A stretch of 64,000 nt of DNA from an uncultured Gemmatimonadota bacterium (GCA_902826615.1 CADEFN010000003.1:517133-581132); one strand, 5' to 3'; shown: positions 25,101-33,898, numbered from the stretch's first letter. Program-made: numbers and translations. Notes: generated from the sequence alone by a model not told the origin.

Positions 25101-27091
25101 TGACGGCAACGTCAGAGGGCATCAGCACGGTGCTCACGATCACCACCGACCTGGTGACCGTGTCGTCGGTGAGCGTGACACCGGGCAGCGCGACCCTCAA
25201 TCCCAACGTGAATCCCACGCAGGCACTGGCCGCCTCACCCCGTGACTCGGCCAACAACGTGATTTCGGGCGTCGCGTTAGGCGGTCGTGCCACGAGCTGG
25301 GGGTCGAGCAACGGCACCGTCGCGACGGTGAGTGGCGCAGGCGTGGTGACGGCGGTCGGCGCGGGGAATGCCACAGTGACCGCTACTGTAGCTGCACCGA
25401 ACGGTGGGGCCGGAACGTCATCCATTACCGTCATTCCGCCAGTGGCCACGGTGGGCCTCACCATCGCCCCGGATACGCTGATCCTCCCCGGTTCGCTTTC
25501 TGGCACCGTGACATTGCTCGACGCCGGAAATCAGCCGCTTTCGGGGCGTAGTGTGACCCTGGCCAGCGCCCAGCCCGCACAGGCGACCGTTTCCCCCTCG
25601 AGTGGGGTGAGCAATGGGTCCGGTCAGGTGGCTCTCACGCTGACCGGTGTCGCAGGCGGGGCCGGTCCCTTCAACATCACAGCGACCAGCGAAGGGATCT
25701 CACAGACATTCGCCGTGAAGATGCTCAATCCGGTCAATACCGTGGACATCACCACGGTGGCTGACTCGGTGATTGGAACAGCGGGGCCCGCGTCGCCCGC
25801 CACGGTGGTGTTGCGCGACGCAGGCAACGCCGTGCTCACCGGGCGACCCATCACCTTCGCCAGTGGCACCCCCGCAGTCGCCACGATATCGCAGTCCACG
25901 CCAACATCGGGCACCGGCACACTCACGGTGGTGGGCTTTGGCTCCACGACCATCTCGGCGACAAGCGAAGGAAAGTCTGGCAACTACACGTTCCGCGTTC
26001 TCCAGCCCGTCAACACCGTCACGCTGGCAACAGTTGGAGATTCCGTGATCGGTACCGGCACCCTGCCTGTCACGGCGACCCTGCGCGACATCAACAACGT
26101 GGTGCTCACCGGCCGGCCGATCACCTGGAGTGTTGCACCGCCCATGGGCCTCGCTACCGTAAGCTCGACGGGAGTGGTGACCGGCGTGGCGCCCGGCAAC
26201 ATCACGGTGACCGCGACCGTTGAGGGGAAGACCAGCCAGGTGAGCCTGCGTGTGCTCCCGGCGATTACCGCAATCGCCCTGACCCCGACGGGGCTCGACT
26301 CCTTGATCGGTCCGGGAACCATCAACCTCACCGCCACCGCCACGACGACAGGGGGTGCGGGTGTACAGGGCCGGCCACTCACGATCGTGTCGAGTGATCC
26401 CACCAAGGCCACTGCAACTCCGGCGAGCGGGATCACCTCTGCGACCGGCGAGGTGCCGGTGACGATCACCCAGGTGGCCTTCGGCAACACCACACTCACG
26501 GTGAGCGCTGAAGGTCAAACGGCCACACGAGTCATGCGAATGCTGGCACCCGTGGCGTCAGTAAGTCTCAGCGCGCCCGCCGACTCGATCATCGGGACCA
26601 ACACACTTCAGCTCGTGGCGACACTGCGCGACGCCAGCAGCAACGTGCTGACCGGCCGGCCGATCACCTTTGCCCCGCTCACCGACGCCGCCGCTGACAT
26701 GACCGCAACGGGGCTGATCACCGGCAAGGGGAACACGAACTCAGGTTCTGTGGCCTACACCGCGACGAGTGAAGGACAAACGAGCCCCTCCTTCACCGTG
26801 CGAATCCTGCGCAGTGTCGCCTCCGCCACCTGGAGCGGACCTGCAACGGTGACGGTGGGTGGGTCTGCTTCGCTCATCGTGACGGTTCGGGACGGATCAG
26901 GGACCGCGCTTGCCGGGCGAGTCTGTACTTTCACCAACAACACACCCACCATCGCATCCATAAGCGCCTCCCCGACCAGCAACCTCAGCGGCGAGTTCAA
27001 CGTCGGCGTCACCGGAATACTTGCTGGGGCGGCCAGTTTTACCGCGCTTTGCGAAGGCGTGTCGAGTGGTGGAGGCATCACGGTCCAGTGA
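22163..27091 (+). CDS. Giant BIG2 (bacterial Ig-like) repeat lipoprotein, 1642 aa
   Basis: A GTG directly after the kinase stop opens this frame. A lipoprotein signal (ALGYALLGVVSC) is followed by about 18 Ig-like BIG2 repeats of roughly 90 residues, each marked by a pattern such as VATVTVSPNAGTLVAGQTL, a middle GRxVTWTSSxxxVATV, and GxVTGVxxGxxTITAT. The last five units drift (SVIG variants, no full WTSS). Such proteins form long stalks at the cell surface for adhesion or matrix. The neighbouring TPR gene overlaps its stop. Recombination between repeats could change its length. Confidence 0.9.
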   Translation: MNFARWRQRTTLALGYALLGVVSCGEPLGPDGEGEVGRVDVTPAAAQMVVGDTRTATARVLDAAGGSLPDRRVFWATQNPAIATVNQSGVITAVSVGATQIAASSGGKSGVVQVTVGSRPVSQVRMTPANTSVLAGATVQLRADPVDATGTAVPGRPVIWASSANAIATVTSTGLVTGVAPGTSSVTATVDGVTGTTLVTVTPLPVATVTVSPNAGTLVAGQTLQLSATTASATGQTLSGRVVTWTSSSSTLATVSSTGLVTGVAAGVVTITATSEGRSGTSRLTVTDIPVSEVRVTPSSATIAAGRTAQLTAVAVDANNTVLPRTVTWTSDQPAIATVSQTGLVTAINNGAARISATAGGVSGVATVTVTPVPVATLRISPNGGNLVVGRTLQLNATPADAQGNALPGRVVTWISGSPSVATVAQDGVVTAVGPGSVGIFAAAEGISASVTITVSNVGVATVRVTPASGNIPQGQSQQLTAEARDAAGNLLTGRTVVWTSSNEVIASVGSTGRVTGIQPGSATITATVDGVSGNATFTVTPLPVSTVSVSPATSTLISGQTVQLQVNLFAANGQALASQGRVVSWTSVTPAVATVNPFGVVTAVANGQAAINATVEGVIGSALINVTAIPVASVSLSPASVTLNQGQTSAVTATARDAGGNILTGRPVTWSSSDPTRATVNTSSTAAGNTITAVAAGSATISAVVGGIQGVSTVTVTAIPIATITVTPTPSNLVEGANTTLTATARDAGGNVLTGRTIVWASSNPQVSVSQTGVVTAVVNSAAQSATITASSPSGGAGGSTPQGTATVNVTFAPVASVTLAPGGGLSVPTGQTISGFTPQLLNAGGQSLNTAGRTVTWTSLTPAVATVNATTGAITGVAQGTAQIQVAVNSPGQTPAITTQGTVTVSNIPVASVDITTTPGTVHLGNIYRRQYTAVAKDAGGNVLPGRVINWFDQDLGIISANATTGEVTGLTLGSEQLTATSEGISTVLTITTDLVTVSSVSVTPGSATLNPNVNPTQALAASPRDSANNVISGVALGGRATSWGSSNGTVATVSGAGVVTAVGAGNATVTATVAAPNGGAGTSSITVIPPVATVGLTIAPDTLILPGSLSGTVTLLDAGNQPLSGRSVTLASAQPAQATVSPSSGVSNGSGQVALTLTGVAGGAGPFNITATSEGISQTFAVKMLNPVNTVDITTVADSVIGTAGPASPATVVLRDAGNAVLTGRPITFASGTPAVATISQSTPTSGTGTLTVVGFGSTTISATSEGKSGNYTFRVLQPVNTVTLATVGDSVIGTGTLPVTATLRDINNVVLTGRPITWSVAPPMGLATVSSTGVVTGVAPGNITVTATVEGKTSQVSLRVLPAITAIALTPTGLDSLIGPGTINLTATATTTGGAGVQGRPLTIVSSDPTKATATPASGITSATGEVPVTITQVAFGNTTLTVSAEGQTATRVMRMLAPVASVSLSAPADSIIGTNTLQLVATLRDASSNVLTGRPITFAPLTDAAADMTATGLITGKGNTNSGSVAYTATSEGQTSPSFTVRILRSVASATWSGPATVTVGGSASLIVTVRDGSGTALAGRVCTFTNNTPTIASISASPTSNLSGEFNVGVTGILAGAASFTALCEGVSSGGGITVQ

Positions 27092-28200
27092 CACGTTCAC
27101 TCCTCATTCTCACCGCAGTGCTTGTCGGCGGAACGGCACTTGATGCCCAGGGCTTTCCCTTGAAAACCGGGCTCGCCACCGGCGGTGTAGTGGGCTGCTC
27201 GGCGGTCTCGATCACCACCCGGACCGGCGCGGCCAACCCCACCAGCGACGCCGAAGCGCAGCAACTGATCGCGGATGGGGAGGACGCCGCCTTGCAGGGA
27301 GAACATGCCACTGCCAAGGAAGCCTTTGCGAAGGCGGCGGCCCTGGTGCCCGGCAACGCACGTTTGGCCTACTACCTGGGCCGCGAACACGAGGCGCTGG
27401 CCGAGAACGGCGAAGCCGTCAAGCAGTACTGCCGCTACCTCGCCCTGTCCGCCTCGCCAAGCGACGCCGACGATGTGCGCGGCCGTATTGTGCGGCTCAC
27501 TCCGGCCAACGAACTCACACGGCTCGAAGAGGCGCGCGCCAACTTCCAGTCCGGAGTTGCCCTGCTTCGCCGCAAGCAATACGCGGCCGCCGACTCGGTC
27601 TTTGGTGCCGTTGCCACGGTGATCCCCAACGCGCCGGAGCCCTATTTCAACCGGGCGTTGTCACGGGCGGCTCGTGGTGATCGTGTCATCGCCATGCAGG
27701 ACTTCGAGCGATACCTCGAACTCGCGCCCCAGACCTCTGACCGTGGTGTGGTACGGCAGGCCATGGCGCGCCTCCCGGAGCGCGTCTACAACCCCGGTCA
27801 GGCCTTCGGGACAGGGCTTGCCGTCCCCGGACTGGGGCAGATGTCGACCGGTCGCCCACTTTTCGGCATCCTCGTCCTCGGTGCGGCCGGGGCAAGCGCC
27901 GGGCTCGGCCTGAGGTCGAAGTCAGAAGTGGTGGTGCAACGCTTCACCGATCCGTTCGGCAACACCTATGCGGACTCGGTCACACAAACGTCACGGCCGC
28001 TGCTGACCATCGGACTCGCGACCGCGGGCGCGGTCTGGCTGCTCTCGGCGATCGAGTCTCGTTCCTACGCCGCCCGGTCGCGACGGCGCGCGGAATCGAT
28101 CATTTCGGCGGAGCGCTCCTCCTCTGCCCCGCGGTCGGTATCGATCGACATTCGGGCGCTCCCGCGGGAACGACTTGGCCTGGGGCTCGCGGTGCGGTAG
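27088..28200 (+). CDS. Exported TPR protein with C-terminal hydrophobic segments
   Basis: The GTG start overlaps the BIG2 stop by four bases. The 370-residue product has a signal peptide (SLLILTAVLVGGTALDAQ), TPR-like helix pairs (DGEDAALQGEHATAKEAFAKAAALVPGNARLAYYLGREHEAL; a second set FQSGVALLRRKQYAAADSVFGAV) and two C-terminal hydrophobic stretches (LFGILVLGAAGASAGLGL and PLLTIGLATAGAVWLLSAI). It should be periplasmic or membrane-bound and may help assemble or anchor the BIG2 protein. I do not recognise a named family. Confidence 0.8.
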   Translation: MTRSLLILTAVLVGGTALDAQGFPLKTGLATGGVVGCSAVSITTRTGAANPTSDAEAQQLIADGEDAALQGEHATAKEAFAKAAALVPGNARLAYYLGREHEALAENGEAVKQYCRYLALSASPSDADDVRGRIVRLTPANELTRLEEARANFQSGVALLRRKQYAAADSVFGAVATVIPNAPEPYFNRALSRAARGDRVIAMQDFERYLELAPQTSDRGVVRQAMARLPERVYNPGQAFGTGLAVPGLGQMSTGRPLFGILVLGAAGASAGLGLRSKSEVVVQRFTDPFGNTYADSVTQTSRPLLTIGLATAGAVWLLSAIESRSYAARSRRRAESIISAERSSSAPRSVSIDIRALPRERLGLGLAVR

Positions 28201-28222
28201 CGGACCACACCGCCGGACAACA

Positions 28223-28248
28223 AAAAGGGCGCCCGCTGGCGCCCTTTT
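28223..28248. terminator. Bidirectional terminator between convergent genes
   Basis: A perfect eleven-pair stem (28223-28233 with 28238-28248) has A and T runs on both sides, so it can end both the rightward TPR transcript and the leftward transcript of the acidic protein. Confidence 0.85.
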
Positions 28249-28257
28249 GTCTTTCAC

Positions 28258-28596
28258 TCAGTCGTTGCTGCCGTCCCCGTTGTCCGACTCGTCGAAATCA
28301 CCATCGTCGTCATCATCGTCGTCGAGGTCCTCGTCCAGGTCGTCGTCGAAATCGTCGTCGAGGTCGTCGTCGTCGTCATCATCATCGTCGTCATCCTCCT
28401 CGTCGTCGTAGTCTTCGTCGTCCTCGTCGAGATCTACCTCTTCGGGGTCGTCAAAGCCGTCATCGACGTCATCCTTGCCATCATCCTCGTCATCATCAAA
28501 CCCGCCATCGTCGTCCTTATCATCGTAGTCGTCTTCATCCTTGCGCGGCGACATGAAGAGTGGCGTCAACAGTTCCGATGACTGCTCGGGCAGCAT
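28258..28596 (-). CDS. Extremely acidic Asp/Glu-rich protein, 112 aa
   Basis: After a short normal N-terminus (MLPEQSSELLTPLFMSPRKDE) the protein is almost wholly aspartate and glutamate with a few glycine, valine and tyrosine residues. It should be disordered and strongly negative, like a calcium-binding or nucleic-acid-mimic tail. The DNA is a degenerate GAC/GAT triplet repeat, prone to slippage. GGAGAG lies upstream of the ATG. It starts 26 bases after the typA stop on the same strand, so the two are likely co-transcribed. No family is recognised. Confidence 0.7.
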   Translation of the reverse strand: MLPEQSSELLTPLFMSPRKDEDDYDDKDDDGGFDDDEDDGKDDVDDGFDDPEEVDLDEDDEDYDDEEDDDDDDDDDDDLDDDFDDDLDEDLDDDDDDDGDFDESDNGDGSND

Positions 28597-28622
28597 TGCG
28601 AAGGCTCTCCAGGGAAGTGAAC

Positions 28623-30467
28623 TCAGGACAGTGTGCGTTCCCGCTCACGCTTGGCTTCGCGGGAAATTTTCTTCCGGTCGATCGTATTGATCACGCGCTT
28701 CCGGAGACGAATCGACAGGGGCGTAACCTCGATCAGTTCGTCGTCTTCGATATACTCCAATGCGCCTTCCAGCGTCAACTCCCGCGGGGGCTCAAGGACC
28801 ACATGTTCATCAGCCGACTTGCTCCGCATGTTCGTGAGTTTTTTCTCTTTCGTCGGATTGACGTCCATGTCACCCGGGCGGGCGTTCTCACCGATGATCA
28901 TTCCCTCATAGACAGGATCACCGGGTTTCACGAACAGTGTCGACCGCTCCTGGAGATTGAACAGGGCGAAAGCGACCACCACCCCGGTCTCCATGCTCAC
29001 CAGCGTACCGCGAGTACGCCCCGTCAGGGGGCCGACCCACGCTCCGTACTCGAGGAAGCGGTGGTGCATGATGCCGGTGCCGCGCGTGTCGGTGAGAAAT
29101 TCGGAGCGGTAGCCAAATAGTCCGCGTGCCGGAATTCGATAGCGCAGCCTGACCATCCCCTGCCCCGGATTGCGCATGTCGATGAGTTCGGCCCTGCGTG
29201 GGCCGAGCGCCTCGATGACCACCCCGAGGTGTTCCTCGGGAACATCGATCATCAGCTCCTCATAAGGCTCGGTGCGCTCACCATTGGGCCCCTCGTGAAT
29301 GATCACGCGGGGGCGAGACACCTGAAACTCATAACCCTCGCGCCGCATGGTCTCCATGAGAATGGAGAGGTGCAGTTCCCCGCGTCCGGAAACACTCCAC
29401 GCGTCGGTGGCATCGGTCTCTTCGACCTTGAGCGCGACATTGCGCTCGAGCTCCTTGTAGAGCCGGTCTCGGAGCTGACGGGACGTCACGAACTTCCCGT
29501 CCTTGCCGGCGAACGGAGAGTTGTTGACCACAAAGTCCACCGAGATCGTGGGCTCTTCAACCGCAATGCCTTCCAGCCGGTCCTGCTGGTCCACATCCGA
29601 AACGGTCAACCCGATTTCCACGCCTTCCAGCCCCGCCAGGGCGACAATCTCCCCTGCAGTGGCGGACGATACCTCGATGCGATCGAGCCCCTGGTGTGTG
29701 TAAAGCTTCGTCACCCGAGACAGCTCGGCGGCGGTGGAGGGATCACTCGACAACAGGGCGACCGTTTGCCCCACCCGCACCGTGCCCCGTTCGACCCGAC
29801 CCACGGCCAGGCGGCCGAGGTACGGAGAGTAGTCGAGGGTGGAGACCAGCATCTGGAACGGGCCGTTCGCGTCGTTAGGCGGACCGGGAATGCTTTCGAC
29901 GATGGCGTCAAAGAGCGGGCTGAGGCTCTCGGGAGTCACACTCATGTCCCGCGTGGCCACACCCTCGCGCGCCGACGCATAGACGAACACCGTCTCGTAC
30001 AGGAGTTCGTCGTCGGCTTCGAGCTCGATCAGCAGATCGAGCACTTCGTCGTGGACACGCGCCGGATCGGCGCCCTGCCGATCGATCTTGTTGATGACCA
30101 CGATGGGGCGACGCTTGAGGTCCAGCGCTTTGCGCAGCACAAACCGCGTCTGCGGCATGGGCCCGTCGAAGGCATCGACCACAAGGAGCACCCCGTCGAC
30201 CATGCGAAGGATGCGCTCGACCTCACCCCCAAAGTCCGCGTGCCCTGGCGTGTCCACGATGTTGATCTTCGTGTCCTTCCAGGTCACAGCGGTGTTCTTG
30301 GCGAGAATCGTGATGCCCCGCTCGCGTTCGAGCGGATTGGAGTCCATCACGCGCTCTTCGACGACCTGATTGTCACGGAATGCTCCAGCCTGCCTGAGCA
30401 TCTTGTCCACGAGCGTCGTCTTGCCGTGGTCGACGTGCGCGATGATAGCGATGTTGCGGATTTGCAT
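28623..30467 (-). CDS. typA: Ribosome-associated GTPase TypA/BipA
   Basis: The 614-residue translational GTPase has P-loop HVDHGKTTL (residues about 11-19), switch [14 protein letters not shown], and NKID. The C-terminal TypA signature includes [19 protein letters not shown] and the segment [30 protein letters not shown], which separates it from EF-G and LepA. It acts in 50S assembly and stress translation, especially at low temperature. The start is the ATG at 30465-30467. LepA, a second rescue GTPase of this superfamily, is encoded at 47325. Confidence 0.97.
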   Translation of the reverse strand: MQIRNIAIIAHVDHGKTTLVDKMLRQAGAFRDNQVVEERVMDSNPLERERGITILAKNTAVTWKDTKINIVDTPGHADFGGEVERILRMVDGVLLVVDAFDGPMPQTRFVLRKALDLKRRPIVVINKIDRQGADPARVHDEVLDLLIELEADDELLYETVFVYASAREGVATRDMSVTPESLSPLFDAIVESIPGPPNDANGPFQMLVSTLDYSPYLGRLAVGRVERGTVRVGQTVALLSSDPSTAAELSRVTKLYTHQGLDRIEVSSATAGEIVALAGLEGVEIGLTVSDVDQQDRLEGIAVEEPTISVDFVVNNSPFAGKDGKFVTSRQLRDRLYKELERNVALKVEETDATDAWSVSGRGELHLSILMETMRREGYEFQVSRPRVIIHEGPNGERTEPYEELMIDVPEEHLGVVIEALGPRRAELIDMRNPGQGMVRLRYRIPARGLFGYRSEFLTDTRGTGIMHHRFLEYGAWVGPLTGRTRGTLVSMETGVVVAFALFNLQERSTLFVKPGDPVYEGMIIGENARPGDMDVNPTKEKKLTNMRSKSADEHVVLEPPRELTLEGALEYIEDDELIEVTPLSIRLRKRVINTIDRKKISREAKRERERTLS

Positions 30468-30574
30468 AGCCCTGAAGTATCTCCGGGCCGGGGGGCGCAT
30501 ACAAGCCTCTTGCCACAGGCAACTTCCGGATGCACCGTAACAGGGCCATCAAAAAAACGGACCGGAGGTGTTCC

Positions 30575-30769
30575 ATGCAGCAGGAGCAGGAGCCCAGGAA
30601 GAACGCTTACCCTCTCGGACGCGGTTACGGTAACGACTACATGCGCGGCGGCGAGGTGCACGGCGGGTACGGCTACAGCGAGCGCGATGAATACGAACGT
30701 ACCCGAGGCGAAACGGGCGAACATCCCGTCCAGACCAAGAGCGCCGGCGAAGAACGGCTCCAGCAATAA
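30575..30769 (+). CDS. Small hydrophilic Gly/Tyr/Glu-rich protein, 64 aa
   Basis: A strong site GGAGG lies six bases before the ATG at 30575, so translation is likely. The product is soluble and low-complexity (YPLGRGYGNDYMRGGEVHGG, then acidic and basic residues), without signal or membrane segment. A clear terminator follows the stop. Function unknown; such short glycine/tyrosine-rich proteins are often disordered stress proteins. It diverges from typA. Confidence 0.65.
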   Translation: MQQEQEPRKNAYPLGRGYGNDYMRGGEVHGGYGYSERDEYERTRGETGEHPVQTKSAGEERLQQ

Positions 30770-30775
30770 AAGACG

Positions 30776-30810
30776 GAGGGGCGAGACTTGAGTGTCTCGC
30801 CCCTCTTGTT
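30776..30810. terminator. Bidirectional terminator
   Basis: A perfect twelve-pair stem (30776-30787 with 30794-30805) has T-rich tracts on both strands. It ends the small gene at 30575 and the leftward PilT-like transcript. Confidence 0.85.
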
Positions 30811-30828
30811 GTTCTGATAGCCCGTCGG

Positions 30829-32370
30829 CTACCGCCGCGCTGCCACCGGGTTGCGCGTGGCGTTGGGCGTCGCGGCCGCCGAACTGGCCGAATCGATTTC
30901 GGCAAACGATGTGTCGAAGTTGCGCGACTTGAGGGCAGCCAGAATGCCCGGTTTGTCGGGCGCCTTGAGGTACGCCTCCTGTGGCTCGATGAGCCCCTTT
31001 TCCACGAGGGTGATCAGCGCATCTGCCATGGTCACCATACCCAGCTTTTTTGACGTCTGCATGATCGACGTCATCTGGAAGGTTTTCCCCTCCCGGATGA
31101 GGTTCGAAAGTGCCGGGGTCACCAGCAGAATCTCCATAGCCGCGACACGGCCGCCGCCAATCTTGCGGCATAAGGTCTGTGAAATCACCGCCCGAAGCGA
31201 CTCTGAGAGCATCACGCGAACCTGGGCCTGACGATCCGGCGGGAACTGATCGATGATCCGATCGACCGTGCTGGCCGCCGTCGAGGTGTGCAGGGTCCCG
31301 AAAACGAGGTGCCCCGTCTCGGCAGTTTCGATGGCGATCGAGACCGTTTCCAGGTCACGCAGCTCGCCTACCAGCACGACGTCGGGATCCTCGCGGAGTG
31401 CGGCGCGCAACGCGTTCTTGAACGACCCGGTGTGCACCCCCACCTGCCGCTGAGTGATCAGGCACCCTTTGCTGCGGTGCACAAACTCAATCGGGTCCTC
31501 GATGGTCACGATGTGATCGCGGCGACTGGCATTCACCAGATCCACGAGGGAGCTCAGCGTCGTGGATTTGCCGCTCCCGGTCGGACCGGTCACGAGAACA
31601 AGGCCTTTGGTCAGCTGGGAAAGCGCCCGCACTTCCGGGCTGATTCCGAGCTCTTCAACGGTCACGATTCTGGAGGGAATGGCACGGGAGACCATGCCCG
31701 GCCCGCTCCGGTCGACAAAAGCGTTCAAGCGGAAACGCGAAACACCGGCTATCTCGTGCGCAAAGTCGGCGTCAGAATTCTCCTGAAACTCGCGCAGCGT
31801 GTCCTCGGGCATGACGGCGTTGAGCATGGCCGTCATCTGCTCGGCCGAAATCTCGGGCTCCCCCTCTAGTGTCACGATATCGCCGCTCTGCCTGACGAGT
31901 GGTGGCACCCCGGAACGAAGGTGCAGGTCGCTGGCACCCATCTCATGCTGAAGACTGAGCAGCCGCTCGATGGCCTCGAGCGCTTCGGGAAAGACGTCTG
32001 ACCCAACAACCGGGAGCACCGTCGCCGACGCGGTGCTCTCTCGCAACCCTGACACATCCAGTGCCGGCCGCGACAGGTGCACCACCGCCAGCGGCAGACC
32101 GGCTTGATCGCGCTCGAGTTTGACAGTGAAATGCCGTCCGGACGACGGAAGACTCGTCACCAGAGAGCCCTCTTCCTCGAAGGCGGCAAAGGCGAAAGGT
32201 GGCACCAGCTGCATCGCCACCGACCGCCAGTTGTCGGCAGTGATCGGGGCCTTCGTCAGGGACGAGGTGCCGCTCGGCTTCACCAGGGTAATGGCCGTCT
32301 CCGGGCTGATATGCAGCTCGGCGTCCGGATTGGTGATCAGCACATCCAGCAGTCGTTTGATCTGTGACAT
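30829..32370 (-). CDS. PilT-like type IV pilus retraction ATPase with long N-terminal extension
   Basis: The 513-residue protein has a complete PilT/VirB11-type ATPase: Walker A GPTGSGKST at about 262-270, the Asp box TIEDPIEFVH, Walker B DPDVVLVGELRD and the His box GHLVFGTLHTSTA. PilT is usually 340-370 residues, but here about 140 residues precede the N2 domain (ASDLHLRSG). The extension shows no known domain. The C-terminal tail is alanine-rich. It would power pilus retraction and twitching, or a related machine. The ATG overlaps the upstream gene's stop (TGATG), so the two proteins are translationally coupled. No other pilus gene is in the window. Confidence 0.88.
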   Translation of the reverse strand: MSQIKRLLDVLITNPDAELHISPETAITLVKPSGTSSLTKAPITADNWRSVAMQLVPPFAFAAFEEEGSLVTSLPSSGRHFTVKLERDQAGLPLAVVHLSRPALDVSGLRESTASATVLPVVGSDVFPEALEAIERLLSLQHEMGASDLHLRSGVPPLVRQSGDIVTLEGEPEISAEQMTAMLNAVMPEDTLREFQENSDADFAHEIAGVSRFRLNAFVDRSGPGMVSRAIPSRIVTVEELGISPEVRALSQLTKGLVLVTGPTGSGKSTTLSSLVDLVNASRRDHIVTIEDPIEFVHRSKGCLITQRQVGVHTGSFKNALRAALREDPDVVLVGELRDLETVSIAIETAETGHLVFGTLHTSTAASTVDRIIDQFPPDRQAQVRVMLSESLRAVISQTLCRKIGGGRVAAMEILLVTPALSNLIREGKTFQMTSIMQTSKKLGMVTMADALITLVEKGLIEPQEAYLKAPDKPGILAALKSRNFDTSFAEIDSASSAAATPNATRNPVAARR

Positions 32371-32861
32371 CAGGTCACCTGCTCGACGTGCACGATGGCC
32401 TCGCGGTTGATCAGCACCACGCCCTGCGCCGTGAAGAGCTGCAGGAATCGATCGCCGACGCGGTTGAGATAGTCGAGGACGCGCTGATGTGCAGTCTGCT
32501 GGGCGATGAACACCGTCCCGCTGTGAAGACCACCACCCGCGATCTGGACCGCAATGTCAGCGCGGGCTCCAATGCTCCAGTCGGGCTCGACGACGTCGTC
32601 GCGCGCAATGATGAGCTCGCGGACATGTGACTTGGCGCACAACAGCACACGACCGCTGAGGGTGGCCAGTGGGAAATACGGCTCGGGGGCATTCAGCACG
32701 TCGGGGGCGTCCTCGTGCCCTGAGGGGTTTCGCGGATTCCCCACCACAAAGAGATCCCCGGTCAGCCGCTCTCCACCCGTCGTTATGAGCACGACGGGAA
32801 GCCGGGTTTTCTCGATGTGGAAATCGTTGACGATTGTCCACATGGGTGAGGTGCGAGTCAT
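32370..32861 (-). CDS. Unknown protein with internal duplication, coupled to the PilT-like gene
   Basis: The 163-residue product appears to be a tandem repeat of one beta-rich unit. Residues about 20-85 (VVLITTGGERLTGDLFVVGN, then LNAPEPYFPLATLSGRVLLC) align with about 100-163 (IAVQIAGGGLHSGTVFIAQQ, then YLNRVGDRFLQLFTAQGVVLI). There is no signal peptide or membrane segment, so it is cytoplasmic. Its stop overlaps the PilT-like start by one base. The start at 32861 was preferred because the longer frame adds a compositionally odd segment. I do not recognise a named family with confidence; a cofactor of the ATPase is the simplest idea. Confidence 0.75.
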   Translation of the reverse strand: MTRTSPMWTIVNDFHIEKTRLPVVLITTGGERLTGDLFVVGNPRNPSGHEDAPDVLNAPEPYFPLATLSGRVLLCAKSHVRELIIARDDVVEPDWSIGARADIAVQIAGGGLHSGTVFIAQQTAHQRVLDYLNRVGDRFLQLFTAQGVVLINREAIVHVEQVT

Positions 32862-33004
32862 GACGTGAAAAGGACGCCCCGACGTGGTGTGTGTCACCAC
32901 GCGTGGCCGAACATGTGATAGTGTCGGCCTCTGACGAACGGGGGTGAGCGGCGGAAGTGCCGCAGGGAGGAGCCGGGTGACCACCCCAGGCCCGGCTCAC
33001 GGCC

Positions 33005-33898
33005 TCAGGCGTGGCCCCCCTGGCAGATCTCCTCCCGCTCAACCTGGATGGTCACGTGACCAATGCCGAGGGCCCGCATGGCGTCCACACTCTGCTCCAG
33101 GAAACGCTGATGTAGTGCGGTATCGGGGATGATCGCGTGAGCGCTCATGGCAATCATTCCCGACGTCACCGTCCAGACGTGCAGATCATGGACCGAGTGC
33201 ACCCCCTCCATGGACTGCAGCCGGTCGCGCACCGCGCCTAACGATATGTGCGCGGGCGTCGACTCCAGCAAGACATCCACACTCTCACGCACCAGGCGCC
33301 ATGCCGACCGGATGATCAGGGCCGTGACCAGCAGCGACACGAGTGGATCGACGACCAGCCACCCCGTGGTGCGAATCAGCAGCGCGGCGCCAACCGCGCC
33401 CACCGAGCCGAGCAGATCACCCAACACGTGCAGGTACGCACCGCGCACGTTGAGGCTGTGGTGGTGGTCAGCGTGCAGCAGCCATGCACTGACGGCATTG
33501 GTGAGCAAACCACCAGTGGCAACCAGGAGCATGGTGCCCGATGCCACAGGCTCTGGCTCACTCAAGCGAAGGGCTGCTTCCCAGACAATCCCCGCCGACA
33601 CCAGCAGCAACACGGCGCCATTGAGGAAGGCAGCAAGAACCTCCCATCGCAGGTAACCGTAGGTCTTTTCGGGGGTAGCCGGCTGGCGGCTGAACCAGGC
33701 GACAAAAAGCGACAGGGCGAGTGCCGCCACGTCGGTGAACATGTGCCCGGCGTCCGCCAGAAGCGCCAGCGAGTTGGACAGGATGCCTCCCACCACCTCG
33801 GCCACAAAAAAGAGGGCCGTCATCACGAGGGCAGCCATCAGCCTCCGGCGCTGGGCGCCGTTGGGAGGGTGATGGTGGTTGTGATGGTGGTGAGGCAC
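33005..33898 (-). CDS. czcD: Cation diffusion facilitator (zinc/cobalt/cadmium efflux)
   Basis: The 297-residue membrane protein is a CDF family exporter with a histidine-rich start (PHHHHNHHHPPNG), the transport-site motif SNSLALLADAGHMFTDVAAL in helix 2, HADHHHSLNVRGAYLHVLGDLLGSV in the middle, and the cytoplasmic dimer domain (VHDLHVWTV). It exports zinc or related metals in exchange for protons. The start is uncertain: the GTG at 33898 was chosen because the preceding DNA holds repetitive GGCAGAT units; GTG at 33958 and TTG at 34012 stay open. The symbol is by family. Confidence 0.88.
   Translation of the reverse strand: MPHHHHNHHHPPNGAQRRRLMAALVMTALFFVAEVVGGILSNSLALLADAGHMFTDVAALALSLFVAWFSRQPATPEKTYGYLRWEVLAAFLNGAVLLLVSAGIVWEAALRLSEPEPVASGTMLLVATGGLLTNAVSAWLLHADHHHSLNVRGAYLHVLGDLLGSVGAVGAALLIRTTGWLVVDPLVSLLVTALIIRSAWRLVRESVDVLLESTPAHISLGAVRDRLQSMEGVHSVHDLHVWTVTSGMIAMSAHAIIPDTALHQRFLEQSVDAMRALGIGHVTIQVEREEICQGGHA

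Noticed and set aside
22207-27081. Long antisense open frames across the BIG2 gene
   Set aside because: They arise from repeated valine/threonine codons read in reverse and lack start signals or known domains.
28175-28411. Serine-rich frame opposite the acidic gene
   Set aside because: It is the reverse reading of the GAC/GAT repeat and begins inside the TPR gene.
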